A stretch of 64,000 nt of DNA from Culicoidibacter larvae (lineage in GTDB: Bacteria > Bacillota_I > Bacilli_A > Culicoidibacterales > Culicoidibacteraceae), in contig NZ_VBWP01000001.1 in assembly GCF_005771635.1 (NCBI RefSeq), positions 408,683 to 472,682 on the forward strand, written 5' to 3'. A model generated the notes under the pieces. It saw only the letters and a program-made list of their open reading frames with translations. It did not search any database and was not told where the DNA came from. Every line of letters begins with the position of its first letter. The stretch's first letter is position 1. Shown one piece after another: positions 9,970 through 19,309 of the stretch. The position numbers were made by a program, and so were the translations under genes.

Positions 9970-10006
9970 AAAAGCAGCGTTTCCCCGATGAAGAAACGCT
10001 GCTTTT
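9970..10006 (+). terminator. Second hairpin after dnaB
   Basis: The 14-bp perfect stem AAAAGCAGCGTTTC / GAAACGCTGCTTTT has a 9-nt loop and ends in TTTT. It probably acts with the preceding hairpin. Confidence 0.7.
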
Positions 10007-10012
10007 GTGGTT

Positions 10013-10041
10013 TTGCATTTTTAAAATTAATTTGATATAAT
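10013..10041 (+). promoter_or_regulatory. Promoter of the M23 peptidase cluster
   Basis: TTGCAT, 17 bp, then TATAAT with an extended TGa before it. The predicted start site is about 20 nt upstream of ATG 10070. Confidence 0.8.
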
Positions 10042-10069
10042 ATAAGCTTACTGGAGGTGCTTAATCTTT

Positions 10070-11497
10070 ATGCACACTGGCAATAAAATAAGATTAGTTT
10101 TGAAGTCTATAGCATTAGCTTTCGTTTGTATAGCTGCTGTTATGGTTATATATATTTTTCAACATCAGGTTCTAGCATATGATTCGGGGGTTAATAAGCC
10201 ATCGTCACAAGTGGTTAGTCAAATATACGTAGACAATACTTACGTGGGAAGTGTTCGTAATGTGGATGAGTTTAAGACATATCTGGCAACGATTCATTTA
10301 GGGGCAACTACTAATAATGGTGGTAAGATTTATCTTCCGGATAATGTGAATATTATTAAGGATTTTGATGATGAATTAGGTGCTGATACCATGGAACGTT
10401 ATGAAGAGCTTGCAGAAGTTGTTCCGGTAGAGGCTGATGCGATAAAGGTGACAATTGAAGGTGGTAATGAGTTGATTGTCAGTGATCGTTCAGTTTTCAA
10501 CGAAGCGGTTGCAGAGTTAAAGGAAGATTACCGAATTGCTAATAACATTAGTGAGACTGAGGCCGGCTTAATAGATCCGGTTTTAGTTGAACAGAATATT
10601 GGTTTTAGTAAAGTAGTTGCTAACACAAATGATATTCTTTCAAAAGAGGATTGTTTGAAGGTTATTATTGCTAATGTTGATCAGGAATCAACATATCATC
10701 CTAATCCTAATGAGACGATTAGTCAGGTTGCTGATAGCAATAATATGGATGTTAATCAGTTGCTTATTTTAAATCCAGATATTACTGAACAGACGTTAAT
10801 GACACCTAGTCTGGATGTCACGGTTGCACCGATTGAACCTAAGATTACTTTTTCAATGTTACAGATTATTCAAAAAGAAATGGATATTCCTTATGAAATT
10901 GAGTACATTGATGATGATAGTAGTTATCAGGGTGAAGATACAGTCGTGCAGGCCGGAGTGCCGGGACGGGAACTTGCTCAATTTTTAGTACAAAACAAAA
11001 ATGGAGAACAGATTATTCGTTTTAAGCAGGAGTCAACGATTTTATCAACACCAACAAAAGCTATTATCTTGCGCGGAACGATGGAGAAACCGGATCGCGG
11101 AACCGGTAATTTTATTTGGCCTAACGGCAGCCGCCGGGTTTCAACAGAATTTGGTGATGATGATTTGTTTGGTTCTTATCGTTGGCATGGTGCGATGGAT
11201 ATTAATGATTATTCCGGATCACCAATATGGGCTTCAGATAATGGCGTAGTTGTTGAGGCTGGATACAACGGGTCATATGGTTATACAGTTGTTATTGATC
11301 ATAATAATGGTTTCCAAACCCGATATGCACATATGCTTGCTGATAGTATTACGGTGCATGTTGGTGAGATTGTTACCCAAGGAACAACAATTGGGCAAAT
11401 GGGCTCAACCGGACTTTCAACCGGAACACATTTGCATTTTGAGATAATATTAAATGGAACGAAAGTAAATCCGCGCAATTATTTGCCGGCGGAATAG
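10070..11497 (+). CDS. Membrane-anchored LysM-G5-M23 cell-wall endopeptidase (1 of 3)
   Basis: The 475-residue protein has an N-terminal membrane segment (~8-32), an unassigned region, a LysM-like domain (~210-255: ISQVADSNNMDVNQLLILNP), a G5 domain (~262-345) and a C-terminal M23 peptidase. The zinc ligands are visible as HGAMD (~372) and HLHFE (~453). M23 enzymes cut peptide cross-links in peptidoglycan; LysM binds glycan and G5 is often linked to N-acetylglucosamine-containing polymers. It is the most divergent of three tandem paralogues, and all key residues are present. The cluster occupies the place where the walRKHI genes stand in Bacillus. Confidence 0.85.
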   Translation: MHTGNKIRLVLKSIALAFVCIAAVMVIYIFQHQVLAYDSGVNKPSSQVVSQIYVDNTYVGSVRNVDEFKTYLATIHLGATTNNGGKIYLPDNVNIIKDFDDELGADTMERYEELAEVVPVEADAIKVTIEGGNELIVSDRSVFNEAVAELKEDYRIANNISETEAGLIDPVLVEQNIGFSKVVANTNDILSKEDCLKVIIANVDQESTYHPNPNETISQVADSNNMDVNQLLILNPDITEQTLMTPSLDVTVAPIEPKITFSMLQIIQKEMDIPYEIEYIDDDSSYQGEDTVVQAGVPGRELAQFLVQNKNGEQIIRFKQESTILSTPTKAIILRGTMEKPDRGTGNFIWPNGSRRVSTEFGDDDLFGSYRWHGAMDINDYSGSPIWASDNGVVVEAGYNGSYGYTVVIDHNNGFQTRYAHMLADSITVHVGEIVTQGTTIGQMGSTGLSTGTHLHFEIILNGTKVNPRNYLPAE

Positions 11498-11515
11498 ATA
11501 CCTGTGAGGTGGAAC

Positions 11516-12967
11516 ATGATACTTAAAGAAGAACATAAACAGAAAACGGAATTTGCAATAGTTATTGCTGCAATAGCTATTGTTGTCGCTCTGGGAATTC
11601 TTTTTAGTGTGCTTGTATTGCAAAACACGACTCTTTTACATGCTCAATCAGGCAGTGAAGTAAAGGTTTACGAAATTTATGAAAACGGTAAAAAAGTCGG
11701 TACGGTGAGTGATAAAGAAAATTTCACAGCATATGTTTGGAAAGAACAGAGCAAGAATATTAATGAAACTGGAAAATTGTATTTCGGTGATTCGGTGCAG
11801 ATTATGACTAATTATGTGCCGGTTTCAGCGTTGCCTGAAGATAACGATAGGTTGTATAAAGAAATTATGGATCAGCTCACAATCGAAGGTACGGCATACC
11901 AAGTTCATTTAAGTAATGGTAATACTTTCCATGTGCGTAGTCGTCAAGAGTTGCTTGATGAGATTGAGCGTCTCAAGGATATGCATGCGGTAAAAGATGT
12001 TGATCAAAATGATGCTTTAGCAGTTGCTGAGGCAAAAAGTAAGATGACTTTAGGTGTTGAGTACACGCTTAAAGAAACAACAATAAACATTGAAGAGTCT
12101 TTAAGCGGCAGTGATCTGACTCATTATTTACTTACATCAAAGCCAGTAGCTGATAGTACTTATGATACTAAGGCTGGGGATACTTTAGCAACAATTGCCG
12201 GTAAAAATGAAATGTCGGTTGTCGAGTTGTTAGAGTTGAATCCGGGATTAAACGAAAATACTTTAGTAACTCCTGAATTAGAAGTAAATGTTACTTCTTT
12301 GAATCAGGTGCTTGAGTTTACTAAAATGGAAACCAAAACTTATACCGAAGAGATTCCTTATGAAATTGAGTATAAAGATGACGCTACAATGAGTAGCGGT
12401 GAAGAGAAAGTTGAACAGCAAGGACAGAATGGTTCGGCAATTGTTGAATACTTGGTTCGTACGGTAAATGGTGAAGAAGTTAAGACTGAGCAACTTTCAA
12501 AAGTTGTGGTAACTGAACCGGTCAAGGAAGTTCGATTGCGTGGAACCGGAAGCAGTGCTTCATTAAATCCGGGAAGTCCGAACTTAGATCCTGGAAATGG
12601 TCGCTTTATTTGGCCGGCAGCTGGGATAGTGACTTATGAGTTTATGGATCCGGCATATGGTGGACCGCATTATGGTATTGATATTGATGGTGAAACCGGT
12701 GATCCGATTTGGGCTGGTGATAGTGGTTCGGTTGTACAAGCTGGCTGGAATGGTGCTTTCGGATACTCGGTGATGATTGATCATGGTGATGGAATTCAAA
12801 CTCGCTATGCGCATTTAAGTGCTATCTATGTTAATGTTGGTCAGTCAGTGAGCAGGGGAGAAACAATTGGTGCAATGGGCGATACAGGGTTAAGTTTTGG
12901 TTCGCATTTACACTTTGAAGTGCATATTTATGGTGAGCGGGTGAATCCACGACCATATTTACCATAA
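11516..12967 (+). CDS. Membrane-anchored LysM-G5-M23 cell-wall endopeptidase (2 of 3)
   Basis: This paralogue has the same order as its neighbour: membrane anchor (~15-40), N-terminal region, LysM-like domain (DTLATIAGKNEMSVVELLEL), G5 (~265-345), a short G/S/N/P-rich linker and M23. The zinc ligands are HYGID and HLHFE. A GTG at 11504 is in frame, but the GAGGTGG site (11506-11512) overlaps it and fits ATG 11516, giving 483 residues. It is about as long as and clearly closer to the third copy than to the first: both share QSG.EV.VYEIYEN, and the sequence flanking the G5 domain is nearly identical. The gap to the first copy is 18 nt. Confidence 0.85.
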   Translation: MILKEEHKQKTEFAIVIAAIAIVVALGILFSVLVLQNTTLLHAQSGSEVKVYEIYENGKKVGTVSDKENFTAYVWKEQSKNINETGKLYFGDSVQIMTNYVPVSALPEDNDRLYKEIMDQLTIEGTAYQVHLSNGNTFHVRSRQELLDEIERLKDMHAVKDVDQNDALAVAEAKSKMTLGVEYTLKETTINIEESLSGSDLTHYLLTSKPVADSTYDTKAGDTLATIAGKNEMSVVELLELNPGLNENTLVTPELEVNVTSLNQVLEFTKMETKTYTEEIPYEIEYKDDATMSSGEEKVEQQGQNGSAIVEYLVRTVNGEEVKTEQLSKVVVTEPVKEVRLRGTGSSASLNPGSPNLDPGNGRFIWPAAGIVTYEFMDPAYGGPHYGIDIDGETGDPIWAGDSGSVVQAGWNGAFGYSVMIDHGDGIQTRYAHLSAIYVNVGQSVSRGETIGAMGDTGLSFGSHLHFEVHIYGERVNPRPYLP

Positions 12968-13009
12968 ATTGGATATGAGATGGATATTGGAATGGAGTGA
13001 TTAAATAGT

Positions 13010-14476
13010 ATGGCAGATAATAGTAACAGAAGTAATTTAGAGAGAATTATTGTTTTTGCAGGGGTTGCGGTTGTAACTATTGTTGCGGTGCTTTTAAGTG
13101 TTTTAGTTATTCAAGACACTAATATTCTTCAAGCCCAATCAGGTGCAGAAGTTCAAGTTTACGAAATATATGAAAATGATAAAAAAGTTGGGGTTGTTGC
13201 TGATAAAGATGCTTTTGAGTCGTATGTCTGGAAAGCACATAGTCAAGATATCAGTGAAACCGGTAAACTTTATTTTGGTGAGCAGGTAAGTATTATTCCA
13301 AACTATATTCCTAAATCAGAATTACCTCAAGACAGTGAAGAAAGTTACCAGGAGATAATGGAACAGGTTACTCTAGATGGCACGGCATATCAGGTACATC
13401 TTAGTAATGGTAATACTTTTTATGTGCGCAGCAGAAGTGAGTTATTGGCAGAGATTGATCGCTTGAAAGATATGCAGGCGGTTAAGGGTGTTGACCCAAA
13501 TGACCTTTTAGCTGTTGATGAAGCCAAAAGCGCAATGACATTAGGGGTAGAATACACATTGCAAGAGGCAACAATTGATATTAATCAAGCGTTGAGCGGG
13601 ACGCAGTTAACGCATTATTTGCTGACGGCAAAAACGGATGCAGATAAATTGTATGAAACGCAAGCAGGTGATACGGTTTCAACAATTGCTAAGAGTAATG
13701 ATATGACAGTAGATGAATTTTTGGAACTGAATCCAAGTATCTCTGCAAATACATTAATTACCCCAGAAGCAGAAGTGAATGTCACACCGCTTGACCAAGT
13801 GCTTGAGTTTACCAAAATGGAAAAACAAGAGTTAGTTGAAGATATTCCATTTGAAATAGAATATAAAGATGATAGCTCATTAGCAACCGGTACTGAGATC
13901 ATTGAGCAAGAGGGTAAAAAAGGTTCAGCAATTGTTGAATATTTGGTACGGACAGTTAACGGACAACAAGTAAAAACAGAACAACTTTCTAAGGTTGTTT
14001 TAAGTGAACCAGTGAAACAAATTGTTAAACGCGGAACAGGTAGTATTTCAGGCGGAACCGGTGGTTCAACAATATATGATGGACCAATTTATACGGCTGG
14101 AACCGGTAAACTGATTTGGCCATATAATGGACGACTTGGATTTGGTTATATGGAAGAAGGTTACGGTGGCGCTCACTGGGGTATGGATATCCTTGGGAAT
14201 GCCGGAGATGCAATTGTTGCGGCAGACACTGGAACAGTTGTTGAATCAGGTTGGGGTGGATCATTTGGTTATACGGTAGTAATTGACCATGGACAAGGGT
14301 TCCAGACCCGATATGCCCATATGATTGAGATGCCGGCGGTGTCTGCCGGTCAGGCAGTAAGCCAAGGTCAAGTTATTGGCTATGTCGGCAGTACCGGTTA
14401 TAGTACCGCGAACCACCTTCATTTTGAAGTTATTGTTTATGGTCAGCGGGTGAATCCTCGTCCATACTTGCCATAA
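13010..14476 (+). CDS. Membrane-anchored LysM-G5-M23 cell-wall endopeptidase (3 of 3)
   Basis: The 488-residue protein has a membrane anchor (~15-38), a LysM-like domain (DTVSTIAKSNDMTVDEFLEL), G5 and M23. The zinc ligands are HWGMD and HLHFE. Long stretches are shared with the preceding copy, for example DGTAYQVHLSNGNTF and GSAIVEYLVRTVNG, which points to a fairly recent tandem duplication. Differences concentrate in the linker before the peptidase and around the active site, where substrate choice would diverge. A GGAGTGA site precedes ATG 13010, and a terminator-like hairpin follows, so the three genes may form one transcription unit. Confidence 0.85.
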   Translation: MADNSNRSNLERIIVFAGVAVVTIVAVLLSVLVIQDTNILQAQSGAEVQVYEIYENDKKVGVVADKDAFESYVWKAHSQDISETGKLYFGEQVSIIPNYIPKSELPQDSEESYQEIMEQVTLDGTAYQVHLSNGNTFYVRSRSELLAEIDRLKDMQAVKGVDPNDLLAVDEAKSAMTLGVEYTLQEATIDINQALSGTQLTHYLLTAKTDADKLYETQAGDTVSTIAKSNDMTVDEFLELNPSISANTLITPEAEVNVTPLDQVLEFTKMEKQELVEDIPFEIEYKDDSSLATGTEIIEQEGKKGSAIVEYLVRTVNGQQVKTEQLSKVVLSEPVKQIVKRGTGSISGGTGGSTIYDGPIYTAGTGKLIWPYNGRLGFGYMEEGYGGAHWGMDILGNAGDAIVAADTGTVVESGWGGSFGYTVVIDHGQGFQTRYAHMIEMPAVSAGQAVSQGQVIGYVGSTGYSTANHLHFEVIVYGQRVNPRPYLP

Positions 14477-14504
14477 AATTGAGACGAAATAAAATTATTG
14501 GAGA

Positions 14505-14546
14505 CTGTGGTTTCGAGAGTTGTTCTCGGAGCCACAGCAAATTTTT
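14505..14546 (+). terminator. Terminator after the M23 cluster
   Basis: The stem CTGTGGTTTCGAG / CTCGGAGCCACAG uses two G-T wobbles, with a 7-nt loop. AAATTTTT follows. Confidence 0.6.
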
Positions 14547-14573
14547 GTGAAATAGAATTGGAGGTAGACATCA

Positions 14574-15353
14574 GTGCAGTTTGCAGTTTTATTTAGTGGC
14601 AGCAGCGGTAATTCAAGTTATGTTCGCGTTGGTGATGATGTTTATCTGATTGATGCCGGAGTGAGTACAAAGCGGCTTTTGGCAGCTTTAGCCGAGCATA
14701 ATATTGATGCACAGCAGATTAAAGCGGTGTTTTTGACCCATGAACATAGTGATCATATTGCTGGTTTGCGAGTGCTTTGTGATAAATATAATATTCCGCT
14801 TTATACCAATGAGCAGACGTTTAACCATATTCCGGTGAAGAGCCGGCCGGTTAGCAGTCAAGTTATTTTCATGGAACACAATTTTTTGTATCTTGATCAG
14901 TTATATATTAAGACAGTTCCGATTTCACATGACGCTAAGGATGGATTAGGTTATGTGTTTGAGACTAATAATAAGAAAGTAGTTTATCTTACTGATACCG
15001 GCTATGTCAGCGAAGCTGTAAAGCATGAAATTGCCGGCGCTGATGGTTATATTATTGAATCAAATCATGACCCGGAGCTTTTATTGCAGTCAGCTTATCC
15101 ATGGCATGTGCGGCAACGTATTTTGTCGGATCAGGGACATTTATCGAATGAAAGTTGCGGATACTTGTTAGCCAATATCATTTCAACTTCAACTCGTTTT
15201 GTTGTTCTCGCTCATTTGAGCGAAAACAACAATCTAGCGGAACTCGCCCTAAAAACAGTTGAAAATATTCTAGTGGAAAAGCAAGTTCGTAATGGTCTGG
15301 AGCAATTATGTGTGGCTTATCAGGATCGGCGAACTGCTATTTTTACGGTTTAA
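14574..15353 (+). CDS. walJ: WalJ/YycJ-type metallo-beta-lactamase-fold hydrolase
   Basis: The 259-residue protein has the metal-binding motif LTHEHSDHIAGL (residues ~53-64), a further histidine in VPISHDAKDG and an aspartate in YLTDTGY. This fits the YycJ/WalJ family, whose members are linked to coordination of cell division, wall synthesis and DNA metabolism and have 5'-exonuclease activity in some species. GTG 14574 has a TTGGAGGT site 7 nt upstream. Its position before htrA and rlmH is the conserved end of the wal operon, although walRKHI are not present here. Confidence 0.88.
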   Translation: MQFAVLFSGSSGNSSYVRVGDDVYLIDAGVSTKRLLAALAEHNIDAQQIKAVFLTHEHSDHIAGLRVLCDKYNIPLYTNEQTFNHIPVKSRPVSSQVIFMEHNFLYLDQLYIKTVPISHDAKDGLGYVFETNNKKVVYLTDTGYVSEAVKHEIAGADGYIIESNHDPELLLQSAYPWHVRQRILSDQGHLSNESCGYLLANIISTSTRFVVLAHLSENNNLAELALKTVENILVEKQVRNGLEQLCVAYQDRRTAIFTV

Positions 15354-15358
15354 TGTGG

Positions 15359-15386
15359 AGAACACTTGTATAAAGTGTTCTTTTTT
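15359..15386 (+). terminator. Terminator after walJ
   Basis: AGAACACTT pairs with AAGTGTTCT around a short loop, followed by a T-run. The remaining ~210 nt before htrA hold only the promoter described next. Confidence 0.85.
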
Positions 15387-15554
15387 GTGAGTTTATTGTG
15401 TAGTTTTATATATTGAGATGTGTTTTTTTAGTGAAGCGGAAAAGGTGGTTTTACAATCATGCATGTATTATTAAGAAAAACAAGAAATTATATTGTGGTA
15501 AATAATGGTATTTATATGTGTAAAAATGTGCGATAATTTTCAGGTTTGAAAAAG

Positions 15555-15563
15555 TGTTATAAT
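15555..15563 (+). promoter_or_regulatory. Extended -10 promoter of htrA
   Basis: TGTTATAAT, with no good -35. ATG 15599 follows an AAAGGAGG site. Confidence 0.6.
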
Positions 15564-15598
15564 ATATAGGAATAGTAATAAAGGAGGCAGATGTAATA

Positions 15599-17086
15599 AT
15601 GTCTGAACATTTACATAATCATGATGAACTGGATACTAATCCGGAAACTGAGGAACAAACTATTGAAAAAAATGGAACAGTCAGTGATGTCACAACAGAT
15701 GTTCCTGTAAGTGATACTGTTATTGATGTTACCCCAAGCCGGGTAGTGGTGAATAATGAGGTGCCGGTGGCAGATACTAACAACAGTGGGGCATCGAACC
15801 CGGGTGTGGTTGGTGAAGCACATAGTGCTACTCAAGCAGAGCCAAGTATTGAAGAGCTCTTAGCCGGCAAGAAAAGCAGTAGCGGCAATAATGGCAATGG
15901 TGGCGGAAATGTGCCGCCGCAGCCACCACATCAAGCGCCGAAGAAATCAGGAAACGGTAAGAGTTTCTTATTTGGACTATTAGGTGGATTGTCAGGAGCG
16001 TTAGTAATCGTTCTATGCGCGGCATTAATTTTTGGAACTTTAGGGTTTATGAATGCTGGTTCAGGAACACCGACGAATGGTAATGGTGTTTCGATTTCCG
16101 GAAAGGTTGAGATTGAAACTGATTTGACAGCTGCAGTTGAAAAAGTACAGTCAGCAGTTGTGCAAGTGGTTACTTACGATGCCGCAACTTCAAACACGAT
16201 GTTTGGTGGTAATAGCAGTTCAGGAGAACTTGAGGAAAGCGGCAGCGGCTCAGGCGTTGTTTATAAGTCAGAAGGTAATGATGCTTATGTTGTAACGAAT
16301 AATCATGTTGTTGATGGTGCTAAAAAAGTGAAAGTAGTGTTTGCAGGTGGTGCTGAATCTGAGGCAACTGTTGTTGGCACGGATTCAGTTCAGGATTTGG
16401 CTGTTCTGAAGATAGATAACGAACATGTCACAACGGTTGCAACCTTCGGAGATTCCGAAGCGCTAAAACTTGGTGAACCGGTTGCAGCAATTGGTAGCCC
16501 GCTTGGTTCAGAGTATTTTGGTACAGTGACGCAAGGGATTATTTCCGGAAAAGAACGGACTCTTGAAACTGATAATGCCGAAATTACTGTATTACAAACT
16601 GATGCAGCTATCAACCCAGGTAATAGCGGTGGGGCATTAATTAATATGGCTGGTCAAGTTATTGGTATTAACTCCGCAAAAATCAGCACTGAATATGCTG
16701 AAGGTATGGCTTTCTCGATTCCGTCTAATACGGTTGTTGATGCAATTTCAGTATTGGAAACCGGACAAACTATTGAACGTCCATATCTTGGTATCCAAGG
16801 GATTGCTATTGAAGATTTATCAGCAAGTCAACGTCAGCAATTGAATATTCCGGATAGTGTAACCAGTGGTATTTATATTGCGGAGGTTAACTCGGGATCT
16901 GCGGCAGCAAGTGCCGGGGTACAAAAAGGTGATATTATCACTTCAATTGATGGAAAAGACGTTGGTACGGTAACACAATTAAAAACGGTCTTGAATACTA
17001 AGAAAAAAGGTGATAAAGTAACTGTTGAGTATTTCCGTAATGGAAACAAACAATCAACAGAGGTCACTTTAAACCAAGTGCAGTAG
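15599..17086 (+). CDS. htrA: HtrA/DegP-type membrane-anchored serine protease
   Basis: This surface quality-control protease has a cytoplasmic D/E/T-rich N-terminus of about 115 residues, one membrane helix (~122-148), a trypsin-like domain and one C-terminal PDZ domain (~400-490). The catalytic triad is visible as NNHVVDGA (His ~236), DLAVLKID (Asp ~266) and GNSGGAL (Ser ~343). The 495 residues are slightly longer than Bacillus HtrA-type proteins because of the long N-terminal tail and a [16 protein letters not shown] linker. rlmH follows 10 nt later, as in the wal operon of many Bacillota. Confidence 0.95.
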   Translation: MSEHLHNHDELDTNPETEEQTIEKNGTVSDVTTDVPVSDTVIDVTPSRVVVNNEVPVADTNNSGASNPGVVGEAHSATQAEPSIEELLAGKKSSSGNNGNGGGNVPPQPPHQAPKKSGNGKSFLFGLLGGLSGALVIVLCAALIFGTLGFMNAGSGTPTNGNGVSISGKVEIETDLTAAVEKVQSAVVQVVTYDAATSNTMFGGNSSSGELEESGSGSGVVYKSEGNDAYVVTNNHVVDGAKKVKVVFAGGAESEATVVGTDSVQDLAVLKIDNEHVTTVATFGDSEALKLGEPVAAIGSPLGSEYFGTVTQGIISGKERTLETDNAEITVLQTDAAINPGNSGGALINMAGQVIGINSAKISTEYAEGMAFSIPSNTVVDAISVLETGQTIERPYLGIQGIAIEDLSASQRQQLNIPDSVTSGIYIAEVNSGSAAASAGVQKGDIITSIDGKDVGTVTQLKTVLNTKKKGDKVTVEYFRNGNKQSTEVTLNQVQ

Positions 17087-17096
17087 AGGAGCGTTT

Positions 17097-17576
17097 ATGC
17101 AGATACAGATTATCGCCGTTGGCAAACTGAAAGAAAAATATTTACAGATGGCTATGAGTGAGTATCTGAAGCGTATGAGTGCATATGCAAAAATGCAGGT
17201 TGTGGAAATTGCTGAGGCAAAAGTGAGCGAGAATGGTCGGGAGGCCGACATCCTCGCCGCTAAGCAAAAAGAAGGCGACATGATTCTAGCTAAGATTAAT
17301 AACGATGTGCATGTTATTGCCCTTGCGATTGAAGGCAAGCAATGCAGCAGCGAAGCGTTTGCAGCAAGCCTTGATCAATTAGCAACATATGGTAAAAGTA
17401 AAGTAGCTTTTATTATAGGTGGTTCGCATGGTCTCGCTGATACGGTGTATCAGCGTGCGAATCAGTTGCTTTCGTTTTCGGAAATGACTTTCCCGCATCA
17501 GCTGATGCGGGTCTTCCTCATCGAACAAATATATCGTGGTTTTAAAATTAATATGAATGAACCATATCATAAGTAA
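17097..17576 (+). CDS. rlmH: 23S rRNA (pseudouridine-1915-N3) methyltransferase RlmH
   Basis: The 159-residue SPOUT-class enzyme methylates pseudouridine 1915 in helix 69 of 23S rRNA. It shows the N-terminal [16 protein letters not shown], the SAM-binding segment FIIGGSHGL and the C-terminal [16 protein letters not shown] knot region ending in YHK. Length is exactly typical. ATG 17097 follows AGAGGAG directly after htrA. Confidence 0.97.
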   Translation: MQIQIIAVGKLKEKYLQMAMSEYLKRMSAYAKMQVVEIAEAKVSENGREADILAAKQKEGDMILAKINNDVHVIALAIEGKQCSSEAFAASLDQLATYGKSKVAFIIGGSHGLADTVYQRANQLLSFSEMTFPHQLMRVFLIEQIYRGFKINMNEPYHK

Positions 17577-17620
17577 AAAACGGCGCTTCAGATTAATGAG
17601 AAACGCCCGCAATTCCATAA

Positions 17621-17688
17621 AAACCGGCAAAAATTGCTCAGTCACGTATGTCAAGATACGCTCTATCACAATTTTTGCCGGTTTTTTG
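17621..17688 (+). terminator. Long composite hairpin terminator after rlmH
   Basis: The outer stem ACCGGCAAAAATTG / CAATTTTTGCCGGT (14 bp) encloses a ~32-nt loop that contains an inner CGTAT / ATACG stem. It ends in a run of T. The loop is unusually large for a simple terminator. The ~135 nt that follow hold only the pepA promoter. Confidence 0.75.
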
Positions 17689-17823
17689 TAATTTCAAGCG
17701 TTTTCAATTAGTCTGAATTTTATGTTGAAAATAATAGCTATAATCTTATACAGTTGATAATGTTGAAATATCGAGCGCCGATTTTTAATCTTACAAAAGG
17801 GTTATGCAAAAACAATAAAACAG

Positions 17824-17832
17824 TGGTATAAT
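17824..17832 (+). promoter_or_regulatory. Extended -10 promoter of pepA
   Basis: TGGTATAAT about 30 nt before ATG 17865; the -35 is weak. Confidence 0.6.
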
Positions 17833-17864
17833 GGTTAAGACAATTAAAAAGGATGTGAGAATTA

Positions 17865-19295
17865 ATGTTTTTAAATATTTATGAATTTTGTGCCGGAACC
17901 AGTGAGTATAATACAATCCGTGCTACGTTTAGCGGTGAAGAACTTTGCAAAGGATTGCAAGGCCGTTTAGAGGCGAACTTGGAGGATTACGTAAGTAAGG
18001 ATCTCGGGGCAATTACACCAATTAATACTTTAGGGAAATTGAATTTTGAGACGCTTTATTTTGTTGGTTTAGGTGAACGCAAAGAGTTGACTACAGCGAA
18101 ATTACGTACTGTGTTTGGCGAATTGGCTAAGATGATGGAAAAAGATTTTGTGTTGCATGCTGAAAGTTTTGCAACAGAAACAATTCCTGGAACCACAGTA
18201 GCTCAAATTTTTGTTGAGAGCTATATTATGGCGCGTTATGTTTTCAAAAAATACCGGGCTGATCGCAAAGAAAATGCTGAACTGACCGTGCGAATTTTCA
18301 CTGCTGATGATGCCAGTGCGGCAATTGAAAAGGGAACAGTATATGGTGAGGCGACAAATCACGCTCGTGATTTGTCAAATGAGCCGAGTAATAAATTGAT
18401 TCCTGCTGATATTGCGACATATGCGCAACAATTAGCGAAAGATTTAAACCTCGAGTGTGAAGTATTAGCGAATTCGCAGTTGAAAGAATTAGGTGCCGGA
18501 GCCTTATTGGCAGTAAACCGTGGCAGCCGTCATGAAGCGCGAATGATTACGATTAAGTATCAAGGATTGCCAACTTGGGAAAATCCTACTGCATTAGTTG
18601 GTAAGGGTATTACTTTTGACACTGGCGGATATAGTTTGAAACCACCAACAGGTATGGTTGGTATGAAACACGATATGAGTGGTGCTGCCAATGTGCTCGG
18701 TGCAATTGAAGCAATTGCTCGTTTAGGATTGAAAGCAAATGTTATGGCAGTAATTGCATCTACTGAAAATATGGTGAGCGATTATGCTATGAAAGTTGAT
18801 GATGTAATTACATCGTTGGCAGGAAAAACAATCGAAGTCAATAATACTGATGCTGAAGGACGTTTGATTTTAGCTGATGCGGTAACTTATGCACAACAAC
18901 AAGGGGCAACCCGTATTGTTGATATTGCGACTCTAACCGGTGCATGTTTAGTGGCTTTGGGTACTGATATTTCCGGAGTTGTTTCAAATAATGATAGCTT
19001 CTACAATGACTTTGTAAAAGCGGCGGCAGCAACCGATGAGAAACAATGGCGTTTACCAACCGATCAATGGTTTGTTGACCAAGTGCGCTCAAGCAAGGTA
19101 GCAGATTTATTGAATGGTCCGACTCGTTTTGGCGGGGCTTCAATCGCAGCAGCATTCATTGGTGAATTTATTGAGGTGAAAGATTGGATCCATCTTGATA
19201 TTGCCGGTACCGGTAATGTTGATAAGGATACTGCGCTTTGTCCGTATGGTGCAACAGGAGTATTTGTTCGCGCCATGGCAGAATTATTTGCATAA
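17865..19295 (+). CDS. pepA: Leucyl aminopeptidase (M17 family)
   Basis: This cytosolic dimetal aminopeptidase releases N-terminal residues from peptides. The 476-residue protein has a variable N-terminal domain (~1-160) and the M17 catalytic domain with GKGITFDTGGYSLKP (~246-260) and the signature NTDAEGRLILADAV (~326-339). Metal and catalytic residues (K, D, D, E, R) are in place. The ATG is preceded by AAAGGATGTGAG. The next gene starts 14 nt downstream and is probably cotranscribed. Confidence 0.93.
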   Translation: MFLNIYEFCAGTSEYNTIRATFSGEELCKGLQGRLEANLEDYVSKDLGAITPINTLGKLNFETLYFVGLGERKELTTAKLRTVFGELAKMMEKDFVLHAESFATETIPGTTVAQIFVESYIMARYVFKKYRADRKENAELTVRIFTADDASAAIEKGTVYGEATNHARDLSNEPSNKLIPADIATYAQQLAKDLNLECEVLANSQLKELGAGALLAVNRGSRHEARMITIKYQGLPTWENPTALVGKGITFDTGGYSLKPPTGMVGMKHDMSGAANVLGAIEAIARLGLKANVMAVIASTENMVSDYAMKVDDVITSLAGKTIEVNNTDAEGRLILADAVTYAQQQGATRIVDIATLTGACLVALGTDISGVVSNNDSFYNDFVKAAAATDEKQWRLPTDQWFVDQVRSSKVADLLNGPTRFGGASIAAAFIGEFIEVKDWIHLDIAGTGNVDKDTALCPYGATGVFVRAMAELFA

Positions 19296-19309
19296 AAGGA
19301 GTAACCTGA

